Below are positions 33,358 through 45,022 of a stretch of DNA of 64,000 bases, in pieces. The position numbers and the translations under genes were made by a program. The stretch is from Lasiodiplodia sp. COLG20 (lineage: Eukaryota; Ascomycota; Dothideomycetes; Botryosphaeriales; Botryosphaeriaceae): the NCBI GenBank assembly GCA_009801085.1, contig VNWV01000011.1:555391-619390 (forward strand), given 5' to 3'. Position 1 is the stretch's first letter. Every line of letters starts with the position of its first letter. The notes under the pieces were generated by a model. It was not told the origin of the DNA. It saw only the letters and a list, made by a program, of their open reading frames with translations, and made no database searches.

Positions 33358-34366
33358 AGCCGATTGCATCCTCAGCATCTTCAACCTGTACAAATTCCAC
33401 GGGCGGAACCAAAATTGCGGGGCACACGCGTGCCCTTTCTAGCGCATCCGGACGTTGCAGTTTGCTTGCGTCGCTTTTCTCCGGTTCCTTAGGGTTTTCT
33501 TCTGCATTTGGACCGCCTCGTTTCTTACGGAGGCCTTGGCGTTTGCGGCATATATTCCCCTTCGGTTGCTCCCAGCGACGAGTCGTCGAGTCGCTTTCGA
33601 GGGATGTTCTTCGTTTTATCTGTTTTCTTTTCTAAGCCACGCGTAATACAGCGGGTGAATGACTTTTAGACGAAATGTGGCTCTACGACATTTGAGGATA
33701 AGGAAAGCATGGAAATGATGGAGATGGACGACGAGATGACAGCAGGCAGGAAGCCGGAGGGTTTAATGAGCATGATTAGATGGGAAACGGCATCGTTACG
33801 AAGGATGTACGTAGTTATGAGACATGGCAGCGCCGGCCTAAAGGGGGTGGCATTCTTCGCCCAGGCAAGGCATGGCAACGGAATGGGGGTGGCAGAGCAA
33901 TTCGAAAGAGATAAAGAGCAACTAATACATGGCCTGCTTCTTTCGACCTGTTGCCAACTACGAAGTAGGAGCGGTGTGCAGTGGCAAGACACTCCATTAG
34001 CCCGATTCGTTCGGCGCGATGGAAGTGACAGCAATTGAAACGTGACAGACCAGTCGTATTGTTCGGAGTTCAACCGATTGTCGGCGGCCGTAGGGAGAGA
34101 ACTGCCATGACTCACCGCCTTCCTCGTGACACACGTTCTGTCCTGCGGAGCACAGACTGGCCCGCGACAGACGACGACGCACGCACCGCCGGCAACCTCA
34201 ACTTCCAACCTCACCCGCGCGGCCACTTTGACCTCATCCCCATCCATCCCCCCTCATCGCTTTCAGCGCCAACACCGGACCCGACCGCCGCACCTCGGGT
34301 CTCGCCAAACCCTTCGCACCAATCGGACCCTCTCCACTCCACCTTTTTCCTTCTCGTGGCTGCGCC
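33358..34366. other. Gene-free region, 1.0 kb
   Basis: This is the 3' flank of the membrane protein and the promoter of the complex I gene. The open frame on the minus strand at 33666-34247 has no recognisable protein character. A C-rich leader precedes the ATG at 34367. Confidence 0.45.
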
Positions 34367-34917
34367 ATGTCGTCCTCGATCCGCAACACAACGGCCGTCG
34401 TCCGCCGCATAGCCGCGACCAGCACCAGCACCGTCGGCCGCAGGAACCTGTCGTCGACGCCCCGCCGCCTCGGCGGCGACGCGCACGCGCACGGCGACCA
34501 CTACGACCCGCCCAGCGGCTGGCTGTTCGGCGTCCAGCCCGGCAAGTACCAGCAGGAGGGCTGGGAGAAGGTCTGGTTCTGGGGCTTTTTCGGAAGCCTC
34601 GGCATGGCGGGTCTGGCGTACTGCTACAAGCCTGACACGAGGTACGTTTCTCCGAGTCACTGCCCGCTTGTTTGAGAGTGAATTGGCCAGGATGGAAGAG
34701 TGGGTTATTTTGGGTGGGGTCGGAGGGGCTGGAGATCGATGGGCGCGGGGGTGGATGGAAGGGCGAGGGGCCAATGAATGAAGGGATATCGATGGAGTTG
34801 GGTTGCTTGCGACGATGCTAATGCGATGTGTTTTTTCCTTGCAGCATACAAACCTGGGCTCTTGAGGAGGCCCGGAGACGGCTCGAGGCCGAGGGCATCC
34901 TGGAGGACAAGAACTAG
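34367..34917 (+). CDS. Complex I ESSS subunit (NDUFB11-like)
   Basis: This is an accessory subunit of mitochondrial NADH:ubiquinone oxidoreductase, membrane arm. Exons are 34367-34641 and 34845-34917 with a 203-bp intron, giving 115 aa. The N-terminus is rich in Ser, Thr and Arg without acids (RNTTAVVRRIAATSTSTVGR), a typical mitochondrial presequence. Then comes a His/Gly patch, DPPSGWLFGVQPGKYQQEGWE, one membrane segment (VWFWGFFGSLGMAGLAYCY) and the family C-terminus KPDTSIQTWALEEARRRLEA. The intron splits the Ser codon of DTSIQ. Length and motif order match fungal ESSS proteins. Confidence 0.88.
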
Positions 34918-36004
34918 AGGGACGCCAATTTTCCGATTTCCATCTGTACCGTTCACGTGGACGAGGAAGCCAATCAATTTCGACCCTTTTTCTTCCGCCC
35001 TTTTTTCTCCCCATGACGGACTTTTTGGGAACTAGAAACAGACTCGGGTGGTAATCTCATTTCGGGCTGAGAAGCGGTTGGGTTCATGCACCACCATTGT
35101 CGTGTTCCACCAGGTTTTATTTCTTCCAGAAACGGATGCGAATACAGAACAGCTTGTTGCGACTCCTGGAGGCAACAAGAAACATACAACGTTGTACATA
35201 CACGGCTTCGAGTGGGGGGAAAGGGACACTGCAAGCAGAAACTTTTCTTTTGTTTTGATCACGGTAATAGACAAGACCGGATGCCGGTGAACGAAAACCA
35301 TCAGCTTCGACCGCCTTTCTTGTCTCATGTTTTAAAGGTTACATGTGGGGACGCGGACAGGGACTACCTGGTACAGGGCAACCACTTGACCAAGTTTCGG
35401 GTATCAAGTCCATCAAGGTTTTCGGGAGATTTCTGATGTGCAGCTGAATCAGGAAACGGGAGCTAGCCCAAATGTCTGGGAAAGTGGAGCCCCACCCCTC
35501 AGCCGACCAGTTTTCCGACAAGTGATCTGCAAAAAATGATGCTTTGCTCGCTCACGAGGATAGCAAGAGTCGGGACCAGCATCAACACCACACGTCTTGC
35601 AAGATGCTTTCTGCGAGAGGTGAGCAAGACCCACCGTCGCTCTTTTTCTCTTTCTCTCCTTTTTTTTCCCTCTTGTTTTTGCATCCGTTTCATGATTCGC
35701 GGATGACCATTATTATCGTACGAGGGCTTCTGTTATCGATTTTGTGTGACGCGGACCTAGACCTCATGACTCGGCAATTTTTCACGGCTGAAGACCGTTT
35801 TATTCTGCGACGCCCGTTTCCGGCCAACGTTCGGGAAAAATCGCTACGACAGTGTACTTTCATATATACTTCACAGAGCAAGCTGCTAATCGCAGAGATC
35901 TCATCATCGCTTGCATTATTGAACACAGTCTTGTACACTTTCCTCTTTCGGATAGACGCGGGAAACGCCCTCTCATACCCCTCCAAATCTCCAACCACAC
36001 GACG
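34918..36004. other. Gene-free region
   Basis: This is the 3' flank of the complex I gene, with no recognisable gene. Pyrimidine-rich stretches occur near 35640-35680. Several overlapping short frames are present but lack protein character. Confidence 0.4.
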
Positions 36005-36202
36005 ATGCTATTGGAAGAATCGATATGCCCGGCGCATTCCTCGAAGCACGCCGACTGCAGAGACAAGTACTGGACGTGCCACAGCTGTGGGTTGAGAACA
36101 CACCGGGAACGGACGAGGCAATGCTTGCAGTGCGGGCACACGTGGTGCTGGAACTGCGAGAAGGCCTCGGCAGGTGGCGGGAGCTTTATTATTCACAGCT
36201 AG
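36005..36202 (+). CDS. Candidate small cysteine-rich zinc-ribbon-like protein
   Basis: A candidate gene of 65 aa. The middle reads C-x-x-H then YWTCHSCGLRTHRERTRQCL followed by QCGHTWCWNC. The pattern W-x-C-x2-C...C-x2-C-G-H-x2-C-x2-C suggests one or two zinc-binding knuckles. No signal peptide is present. The reading frame is open upstream to 35852, so the start is uncertain. I chose ATG 36005 because the sequence before it looks random. The same cysteine spacing style appears in the protein at 40632-40973. No homologue family can be named. Confidence 0.35.
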   Translation: MLLEESICPAHSSKHADCRDKYWTCHSCGLRTHRERTRQCLQCGHTWCWNCEKASAGGGSFIIHS

Positions 36203-38000
36203 CGTGCCGGCGCTTGGACGACGAGCGTCGTCTGGCGATCCGCGCTTAGAAGGCCCCTCCGTTGCATTCTCGTGGGGGATTTGACAGCTCCGGCCTTTCC
36301 ACCGCTTTCACTTCCTATTGGCCGATTTCAAGGGCTCGTCGTGCTCACGGATTAAGAGTCCAGATGAGTACTGCATCTACTCTGGCCGCTGGATGAGTAT
36401 TGAAGATCTACAGATTTCCAGGACCTGGAACTCTGGTTTCCGAGCCGCATGAAATGCATGTGGTGGCCGTCTCCCTATCCATATCTCCTTTGGAACATCC
36501 TTGGCCGGTAAATCATTTGACTGTACCGATAGAGACGGCGTAGTGGGATAATCACAGGAAGAACCTACCCGAAAAGCGACTCGACCGTGCGGATTCGACC
36601 GGCAGGGCTTCTGCCTTCAGCGAACGGCTTTATATCTGGACCCTGTCACCAGCTGCGGAGCTTTCGGACAACTGGGCGATACCTTCTCTCCAGAAATCAT
36701 GGAATCGACATCTCCTACATCAATACTCGCCCTCACTGTCAGAACTCTGTTCATGTCTATTTCTCCTCATTGGTACCGCACCCTGTCTCTTCTCATACTC
36801 AGCAGTTATTTCACCTACACCCCTCGAAAAATCGGTTCATCACCTCTGTGTCCTTCCACCAGCTGTACATTTTCATCCACGAAAAGTTTACTAGCAGACC
36901 TTGAACCTTGTTTTCTTGTCTACTCGTATCGGCGGAACTGGAAGAGGTGTGTAGAGTCGTCCTCGGTGCTGTTTGTAAATACTGAGCCTCGAGTTGGGAT
37001 AAAAGAAGAACCTGTTAGTGAATGTTTAATTCAGGAAAATTCAGAATCAGATGTCCATCTGCTACAAGGAACGCAGCCTTTCTAAGACTTTTTTTTTAGT
37101 CTCTTTTTCAAAAGACTTGGACGGTTGTAGTCGAGCTTTCTGTTCTACTACGTTGGAAGGACGAGATCAGCCACATCAGGGTTCCTTGTTGATAGAACAT
37201 GGTGAGTTGACCGGTCAGGCGGTATAATAGCCTGATGGCCCTTCGGTGAGTCTCCATAGCTCTATGTGGACCCTCATTTTATTCAAGAACTCGTCTCGTC
37301 CAGTCAGTCGACCATTTGCCGTCAAGACTCGGCAGATGGAGACTGGTCTTTCTCTTAGCGGCCGCGTAGCTCGCATGCGGATCTGCGTTGCGTGGTCGAT
37401 GCCTGACGGTTCGGATATTTTGGCCGTCGAACATGTGTTCCACAGCTGCCTCATCGAGGCACGGCATCGGGAAGGGGCACGATCGATCGGCGGCGGGGAA
37501 GCTAAAAATCGCGCCATACGGGGCGGAGTGGGGTTGGTTCCAGATAAGCGAGAGGCTGGTGTTGCGGTCTCCCCGTCGCGTGCGGCATCAGCGAAGGCCC
37601 ATGACGCACGTCATCGACTTCCTGGTGAGTTCTGCACATCGACCTTTCCTCTCAACTAGATGCTCCGATGCGTCAAGAAGTCGCCAAGTCTCGACGTGCA
37701 AAAACTCCAGTATTTATCAGTGACAGGAAGGAGGAAAACACGGACGGGCGATGCTTTTATATCCTCAGAGCACAAGGTTCATCAGGCGCAACGCTCCTGC
37801 ACGGGTGCCACCCCCAATACGCCAGCCGCTAGCTCATTTCCGCATCGCGTTTAGCCCGACGCTGATGCCATGGAACTACGCGTTACACAGCAGAGACCAC
37901 GCGGGATGCATCAAGCTTACTCGCAGCTGTTGACGTCGACTTGACTCCCATTCATTCAAAACAGCACTCGATCCCGCGCGCGCCCCGCCAAAAAAAGATT
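36203..38000. other. Gene-free region, 1.8 kb
   Basis: No convincing gene. The last few hundred bases are the promoter and leader of the MFS transporter, ending in an A-rich tract before ATG 38001. A T run sits near 37089-37096. Confidence 0.4.
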
Positions 38001-40089
38001 ATGTCCGAGAGCTCGTACCATGACGAGCGGGAAGACGAAGCACAACAGCCCCTTGTCGTCACCCGCAGCCCGGCAATAAATGAACCCCTTGATCCCGACG
38101 ACGATTCGATGTATCTGCACACCACCGACGACAAAGACCCCTCGCTCGAGCCTCTCATGGCAGACTTCGACTACAAGAGCGCGAGAGGCATTCAGCCCGA
38201 ACACCTAAGCGACGACGCAGTCGATGTGGCGCGTTCAACCTCCCTGACTGAGGCCCTACATGCCGAGGGCCTCTCGCTGTTCGAGAAAAAGTGCGTCCTC
38301 ATCAACCGGGAGATCGACGCCATGGGCATGGGCAAGTACCAGTGGTACGTCTGGTGCATGTGCGGCTTCGGTTACTTCTTGGATCTGCTGTGGGCCAACG
38401 CATTTGGTCTGGTCCTCGGTCCTGTGCAGCAGGAGTTTGGCTTTGGAAGTGAGTTCATGCAAATCAATGTCGTCATTTCTGCTGACTTTTTCTTTTGTTT
38501 TTGTCTAGATGACCAATCGGGAAACATATCGACGTCATTTTCCGCTGGGTTGACAGCAGGTACTTTGAACATTTGTGAAGATCCTCGCAGCAACTAATAA
38601 GTAGACAGGCGCGTTTGTATGGGGAGTGCTGGCCGATATCGTTGGTTAGTGTCCTGACTTCAAATTTCTTTAGTATAGGAGAAGCTGACCATTTTTTCAA
38701 GGTCGGCAATGGGCTTTCAACCTTACAGTCTTGATTGCTTCAATTTTCGGAATCTGCCTGGGGGCGCCAAACTCATACAGCCCTTTTCTGGTTCTCACGG
38801 CCTTCACAGGATTCGGTATCGGGGGAAATATCCCCATCGATACCACCATTACGCTAGAATTCATCCCTCAAGTAAGTCATTTGCTTGTAAAATAAAGTTA
38901 GCGCTAATTATTCTAGAACAAACGATTCCTTCTGGCTTTGCTGTCGATCTTCCAGCCGCTCGGGGTACTCGTTTGCTCAGCACTCGCGTACGCATACATT
39001 CCAGCGCACTCGTGCACCCCGAACTTCGCCGATTCTAATCCGCTGCCATCATGCCGGAATTCCGCCCCCGGCGCCGAGTGCTGTTCCAAGTCAAACAATA
39101 TGGGATGGCGGTATCTAATGTATACGCTTGGTGCCATGACGATTTCACTGTTCTTCATCCGCACCATCGTATTCAGGATGAAAGAATCGCCGAAGTACCT
39201 TGTGTATAGGGGACGAGATGACAAGGCCGTGGAAGTCATACATCATATTGCAAAGATCAACGGCCACAACTCGAGGTTGAGACTTGAGTCATTCGAGCAG
39301 TTGGAAAGCGAGCATGACCATTTTTCAGGAACGACTAGGCTTGGAGCAGGCAAATCCCAGAGGGATCTCTCGTTGGGCAAGAAGGTGGGCTTGGAGCTTG
39401 AGAGGTATAAGCTGCTATTCAGCAACTGGGAGATGACGCGTTTGACTATCTTGGTGTGGCTGACGTACATCATGGATTACTGGGGCTTTACCGTGGCAGG
39501 TGAGATTTCCAATCACGCAAGACAAATCTGTTCATGTGCGCTAACGTTTCGTCAAACAGGCACTTACCTTCCCAAGATCATCGCCGTCAAGAACGGCTCG
39601 CTCAACCTCTCGCTCGAATTCACTTACCGCTCCTACTTGCTCATCTACTTCCCGGGCGTCTTCGGCGTGGCGCTCGGGGCGCTGCTCTACAACGTGCCGC
39701 ACGTGGGGCGCAAGTGGACGATGGCACTGTCGGCGGGGCTGATGGGCGCCTCCATCTTCATCTTCGCCTCAGTCAACTCCGAGGCATCCAACATCGGTCT
39801 CAACGCCATGGAGTACTTCTTCCAGAGCATGTTCAACGCCGTCCTGTACGGCTGGACTCCGGAGGCCTTCCCCGCGCCCGTCAGAGGCACGGCTTGCGGC
39901 ATCGCGAGCTTCTGGGGCCGTTTGTTCAGCATCGTCAGCCCGCTGATTGCGCAGAGCTTGTACGCGAAGGGCGAGAGCGGCGATGGCGATATCAATGCCG
40001 TGTTGTACTTGGCTGGTGGCGTGACACTAGGGTGCGTGCTCTCGGTTGCGCTGCTGCCGAATAGGAAGCTGGGGACGCAGAGTATGTGA
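38001..40089 (+). CDS. MFS transporter, six exons
   Basis: This is a plasma- or organelle-membrane transporter of the major facilitator superfamily. Exons are 38001-38448, 38509-38559, 38609-38644, 38702-38871, 38917-39499 and 39560-40089, giving 605 aa. The cytoplasmic N-terminus is long and acidic (about 110 aa). The MFS motif A is GVLADIVGRQWA (G-x3-D-x2-G-R). Membrane segments include LTVLIASIFGICLGAP, FLLALLSIFQPLGVLVCSAL, SYLLIYFPGVFGVALGALLY and the end block NAVLYLAGGVTLGCVLSVAL. A cysteine-containing loop (HSCTPNFADSNPLPSC, then ECC) lies after the sixth-segment region. The layout resembles the SV2/sugar-porter-like branch (YGWTPEAFPAPVRGTACG). The substrate is unknown. It lies about 18 kb from the isocyanide synthase, so a role there is not supported. 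Exon 3 is only 36 nt. Confidence 0.85.
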
Positions 40090-40631
40090 GATTACGGATA
40101 TTGTATGGCGAATGGGTAATTGGGATAGAGGAAAGAGGATAAGACCTGGTGTTGAAGGCTTTCAGTAAGCGGTACTCTGCTCACTCTATTATTTTACCTT
40201 TCTTCTCGGTGTTTGTGTCACTTTTTACGTCGTTCGGTACAGTTCTTTCCGGGGTCGTGTTTGAAGACGTGTCAATAATCCCTACGTGGCTGTTCTCTTT
40301 CACTTTGCTGTTCGACTTCAAACGCTTGGAAGAATAATATCCAAATGGCACTCCTCAAATACGGCCTGCTGCCGGCCACTTTCCATATTTTGTTTAAGAC
40401 TCTTTGTCAGAGTCACACTGATGTTCCGACACAAAGCATCATCCAACGCAGGCAAAATCACCGCCGCAAGAGGTATAAAAACGTAACAAAACTCTACAGA
40501 TACCTTCATAAGCATCGCCCCCCCCAAAATATTTCACCAACCGGAGACGCCGCATCGCCAAAGACGAAGCTCAAATCTACCAGCGCTACAAAAATTCACC
40601 CCAGGCTGCAACAAAAATCATCCCTTCCAAG
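40090..40631. other. Gene-free region
   Basis: This is the 3' flank of the MFS gene, T-rich at first. Near 40470-40500 there is a TATAAA-like stretch (AGGTATAAAAACG), about 150 bp before the small gene at 40632. Confidence 0.4.
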
Positions 40632-40973
40632 ATGGTATCTGCCACACAACCAACTCCCTCCCACTTCAGCCACCAGACCGCTCTCTTCCACAACCACAGC
40701 CGCGGCTCCCCCTTCATCATCGACCGCGGCCATCCCTGGCGCTGCTGCCACTGCCGCACTTTCAACGACGCCGGCCTGTTCTTCTGCGTCGGGCCACTGC
40801 GTGGGCGCCATCACTTTTGCGACCACATGCGGTGCGCGCGGTGCGTGGAGTGTGTGTTTGAAGACGATGGAGTGGACGGCAATGTTGATGAGGGGAAGTG
40901 CGGAGTGTGGACCGCGGTGAAGATGCTACCGCTACCGCCGGTGAGGCTGGAAAATAGTGGAGGAATGTGGTGA
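40632..40973 (+). CDS. Small cysteine/histidine-rich protein
   Basis: A predicted single-exon protein of 113 aa with no known name. The core is HPWRCCHCRTFNDAGLFFCV, then HHFCDHMRCARCVEC. The W-x-C-C-x-C pair and the later H-H-F-C...H-x-x-C-x-x-C-x-x-C could bind one or two zinc ions. The tail is acidic (EDDGVDGNVDEG) then proline-containing. No signal peptide is present. A TATAAA-like site about 155 bp upstream and the dense Cys/His pattern favour a real gene. A nuclear or regulatory role is guesswork. Confidence 0.5.
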   Translation: MVSATQPTPSHFSHQTALFHNHSRGSPFIIDRGHPWRCCHCRTFNDAGLFFCVGPLRGRHHFCDHMRCARCVECVFEDDGVDGNVDEGKCGVWTAVKMLPLPPVRLENSGGMW

Positions 40974-43075
40974 GGTGGGGAAGGTACTGGGGAGGGATGT
41001 TGGTGGGGCTGTTGGTATCCCGGGGGCCGGTTTGTGCTTTTGGTTGTGTTGGATCGTGAGGTTGCGGATTTGCGTAGGTTTACTCCGCGACATGTGACAG
41101 AGACATTTGCCTCGTTTGTCCCTTGCGTTGGTCGTAGGCAAGGCAACGGTGACGTGTCTTACACCATGGTGGCCTGGTACGTTCGGATTGGATTGTGCAG
41201 TTGGGGACTTTTCTCGTGGTCGTTTGTAAATGTAAAGCGCACTCATGTGGACCACCAAGCGCCGTGCGTCTCCTTAATGCCACAATAATCTGGTTAAAAA
41301 AGGGCTACATCTGAGAATAATTATTATAAAATTACCTTGTATCAATCTTGTAAGTAAGAGAGCCGCTTTTTAATTGCTTCGAGACATTAAACTTATGGAA
41401 GCCTATAGCTATTGGTGATTTCAATACAAAGGCCAGAGGACGGACGTGAAATGTTTATGCTGCCGAGGATTGCATGTAAGTGAGCGCGATGATCTATTCC
41501 ACATATGCATAGCTGCATGTAGGGGCGTGCCTTGCTTGCCCTACCATTACGTGCGTCTGCGGGCAACAAAGTCGATGCTCGATCCATGGGGTTGAAATTT
41601 AAGTAAAAAATCTTAAATTCAATATTAATTAGATTGAATCAACGCCAATAAAACCACTCCAGATTTCCATACGTGTTTTCGAGAGCTGCAGAAAGAGAAG
41701 AACATATGCATAATCTTGGAAGGACAGTGACCTGATAGTAATGAAGAACTAGGAAAAATGATATTCGGCGAACATGGTTGAGTCATCGGGGTGAAGGGAA
41801 AACACTGCTGAATTTCCCTGTTTCAACTTGATAGCTTGATTTGCATAGAACGACTGTGGTCGAGGATGGAATTGTCTCGATAAGAACTGCTGTTTTAGCG
41901 AAGAACCGGGAACGCCTTCTGTCTTTTAATGAAGCACAAAAGGAAAAACAAAGTAGTGATTTGTTCACGGTCCAATCCCAAGCAACATCCAATCGAAAGC
42001 AATGATCTTCAATATATTCTTGTTTACCTGCATAAAATCTGCATCCACACATTCTCGGGACTTCCCATTGCGAGTATCCGGGATGAATGTCTCTCTCGTG
42101 AATCTGCAGGTATGACATATATGGCGTCAGAGCCAAAATCACGGAATGCGCCATGTGAAAACATATCAAGAGCTTCTATAGCAGAGGAAGATGCGGTTAC
42201 ACGGCAGCACAAGATCATAAGACAAACAGCCAAAGGATGGCACAAGGCAAGGTGCGGGGTCATGGGGGCCAAAAAGCAACAAGGTATACGATGGTTCCCG
42301 GTTAGTTGCATCGAAACCGCTCCCTCGGGTACGTAGGGCCCACGCCGCCGCATCGACGTCATCTGCCGAAGCCGCGCGGCTACAAGTGTTGTTAATCAGT
42401 GAGTTGTGAGCGAACCACGCAACTTCTTCAAGACGTCTTCCAAACCAATTATTTGAAGGTTTTGTTTGGAGTTGTTTCGAAAGGCGACAGTGTTGGGTTG
42501 CTATGCCTTTATTTATAGTAATGAATCTCCTTTGTGCCTCGACTGTTGCCTGGTTTGAATAACTGTAGCTATAGCATCGGGCTAGACCTGTGCCGCAGTT
42601 TTGTGTTTCTAAACTTGCTGCCTGAGGGTGCAGCTGATCTCTGTATGATGAGCGCATGTCGCAGGCGAGATGGGGAGGGCGTTTTGGCCGATCAGCCGTG
42701 AATGGGGTCTGGAAGGCTGGCAACGGACCCCAACCGCCATAACGCGAAGAGGGTGCCATGCTCACCTCAGCCCAGCTTCTCTGCGCCGCAGATGTCTGGA
42801 TCGACGGATCGAAGGTTACCGCCAGCTAAGCGCGGGGACCGGATAGCAAGGGCTCCGTGTCACGAGAGGATCCAGCCTTGTTTCCAACAAAATCAGCTCC
42901 GTACAAGAAATAGCGCCCCCCACTGCTTGCTACTGTGCCGCTGAGGCTCAGCCATAGACTTTACCAAGGCCCTGCCCCATACCTGCCCATCCAAACCAAG
43001 GACTTCGCAGATTCTCCGGGATACAGAGTCAACTGGCCACGATACGGAAACACTTCCACAACGTCAATCCACATC
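40974..43075. other. Gene-poor, partly AT-rich region, 2.1 kb
   Basis: Short frames occur on both strands but none looks like protein. AT-rich stretches lie at about 41285-41400 and 41590-41790. The frame of the next gene is open from ATG 42935, which might be its true start. Confidence 0.4.
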
Positions 43076-44125
43076 ATGTCGCATGAAGGCTCTTTGAGCA
43101 CTGCTCAAGCCTGGCTGTCATCATTTTACCATCGCCCCTGGAACGAGATCAAACAAAGTCCCGGAGAGAAAATTACCACGGAGCCATCCCACGGTATGAG
43201 AGATTTTTGCCCAGAGGACCCTGAAATCCAGTTTGCCAACCGCCGGGGCCAGGAAAGAGATTCAAGTCAATACGGAAGTTTTGACGAAGCACTCAGTGAT
43301 AGTCTGGACGTCATGGAAAGCACTATTCCCAGGTCATCCCACGATCCACTGCCTGGGTTGGTAGAAGTTCGCTCTCCTACGAACCAACCTGTGCTCGGAG
43401 ATCTGACAGACACTGAGGCACTAGATAAGGACACGGAACCTGGTTTTCCCTTCAAGCTGCCGGAAGAGAGCCGTGATGAGAGGCCTGATGCCGTGCCGTT
43501 GGACTTCAACTCGCGATCCCGGTCCACGACTGTCTCGGTGCGCGAGCTAGAGTCGGATATTTCGCCGACCGACACGGACCACGGATACTTCTGCACAATG
43601 ATCGAATGCATGGCACCAGAAGTTGAAGAGATACTCCGGCAGTGTGCGAAAAATTCGAGGCGCAAACCGTCGCCGTCGACACTTGAAGTTCCAAAGGAAG
43701 TGGCGCATCGTGATGGACCAGACCAAACGATCGAATTCGATACCGTAGTGTGGAGCCGAGCGCAGTACGAGGACGATCATTGCCAGACGCCGACGCAAAA
43801 CTACGGAAGCATGACGTATGGGCTACCGGAAAGCAGCTCTGATGGGCTTGTCGTCGTCGGGGCCGGTGTGCAGATTTTGGAGGATTCGATCGGGAACGCT
43901 TACGGCGTTCCGGTAACCAAAGCTTCAGTGGAGGTGGCACGGCGGGACTCGGGCATCAAGTTCACGTTGACGTGTGTCGAGGATGGCTATGAGGATGCTG
44001 AAGTGTTGTTCGACGATGACTTCTTATACGAGGAAGAGATGATGGACCCAGATTATTTCCGCAAAAAGGATGGCTGCACGAAACCAATCTCTCGGCCGGC
44101 TCTGATACGTATAAGCACTTATTAA
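43076..44125 (+). CDS. Unknown acidic protein
   Basis: This is an open frame of 349 aa from ATG 43076 (396 aa if started at 42935). I do not recognise it. It is acidic and Ser/Thr/Pro-rich in the first two thirds. The C-terminal third looks folded: LVVVGAGVQILEDSIGNAYG, then ARRDSGIKFTLTCVEDGYED, then a strongly acidic patch (FDDDFLYEEEMMDPDY). No signal peptide or membrane segment is visible. The frame is unusually long for chance and its codon use fits coding DNA, so the gene is probably real. No intron is needed. Confidence 0.55.
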   Translation: MSHEGSLSTAQAWLSSFYHRPWNEIKQSPGEKITTEPSHGMRDFCPEDPEIQFANRRGQERDSSQYGSFDEALSDSLDVMESTIPRSSHDPLPGLVEVRSPTNQPVLGDLTDTEALDKDTEPGFPFKLPEESRDERPDAVPLDFNSRSRSTTVSVRELESDISPTDTDHGYFCTMIECMAPEVEEILRQCAKNSRRKPSPSTLEVPKEVAHRDGPDQTIEFDTVVWSRAQYEDDHCQTPTQNYGSMTYGLPESSSDGLVVVGAGVQILEDSIGNAYGVPVTKASVEVARRDSGIKFTLTCVEDGYEDAEVLFDDDFLYEEEMMDPDYFRKKDGCTKPISRPALIRISTY

Positions 44126-44270
44126 TGTATGTATTCCTTTATTCCTTGGAACAGGATTCCCGTGTGTAAGCGAGTAATTTGATCATTGGGTTGAGTATAT
44201 GTAGTTCATTGCATGGTCGTAAACATCTACATGTCGAGGACGGCAGGTCCTCTGCTGGCTTATACAGCCC

Positions 44271-44764
44271 TTAGGTGGTGAACATCTCCTTACCAACCTT
44301 CCTCTCAAGCTCTTCCAGCAGGCCAATCAAAGCTTCTCTCCGACCCCTGCCAGGTTCATGCTTGACGCCAGGCACCCCTGGGCCCTTCAATAAAAGCTTG
44401 TAGCGACTCGTCTTAGAGTCCTCGTTCTTCGGGCCAAGCACAACCGCATGGCAGAGAAGGCCAGAAGGAGCGAGGGCAGTGGTGACTCTCAGACGCGGGG
44501 ATGCCGGGAAAAGAACCGAAGCATTCTCTGGATTGAGATCAGTGATGCTCGTCGGCCATTGACGGAGCGCGGGAGAGCAATACCTTGAATTCGCTCGACC
44601 AGGTCCGTCATGGTCGTGATCTGGACGGTTTCGGGCACCTCGATTTTGTTCTCCACCTTCGGAGCTGGTAGTGGAGCGGGTGGCTCGGGTGGCGCTTGGT
44701 ACGCGGGGACATAGCCGTTGATGGCCTTGTTCGCGGGGGCTTTCGACTTGTTGCTGGCGCTCAT
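44271..44764 (-). CDS. Conserved-looking small protein of unknown function
   Basis: Exons are complement 44764-44584 and 44527-44271 with a 56-bp intron (GTATTG...ATCCAG), giving 145 aa. The N-terminus is rich in Pro and Ala (YQAPPEPPAPLPAPKVENKI). Then comes TTMTDLVERIQENASVLFPA, and a C-terminal half with mixed sheet and helix character (LLCHAVVLGPKNEDSKTSRY, REALIGLLEELERKVGKEMF). The splice junction restores a smooth amphipathic helix, which supports the model. No motif lets me assign a function. Confidence 0.6.
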
Positions 44765-44872
44765 GATGGACGACGGATGGAATTGATGAAGAATTCAGCG
44801 AGACGGGAGATGGAGGGCGATGGAGAGGACATTATGTCGAGTGGCGTTGGGACTGAGTCGAGCTTCTTCTGA

Positions 44873-44935
44873 GCCTGCAGCGCTTGCAGCGCTTGCTGAG
44901 TCTGCTGAGTTGGCGGAGCTTGCAGAGCTTGCTGA
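44873..44935. repeat. Short imperfect GCTTGC-type repeat
   Basis: A run of related 9-12-nt units (GCAGCGCTTGCAGCGCTTGC, then GAGTCTGCTGAG, GGAGCTTGCAGAGCTTGC) lies upstream of the gene starting at 44764 on the minus strand. It is probably a simple-repeat expansion in the 5' region of that gene. Confidence 0.5.
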
Positions 44936-44940
44936 CAGGG

Positions 44941-45022
44941 TAGTGGATTGGATCTTTGGCGCTCGAAGAGGGGCATGCCGGGGTAGTGGACTGGATCTTT
45001 GCCGCTTGAAGAGTGGCAAGCC
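44941..45022. repeat. Direct repeat of about 39 bp, period 43
   Basis: Copy one (44941-44980) and copy two (44984-45022) both start TAGTGGA-T/C-TGGATCTTTG and share most of the following bases up to GGCATGCC/GGCAAGCC. No coding role is seen. It lies in the 5' region of the minus-strand gene at 44764. Confidence 0.55.

Noticed and set aside
34211..35014. Open frame of 267 codons antisense to the complex I gene
   Set aside because: The sense strand encodes a clear ESSS subunit with a conserved spliced C-terminus.
38001..40089. MFS transporter as part of the isocyanide cluster
   Set aside because: It is about 18 kb from the ICS gene with unrelated genes between; distance alone gives no support.
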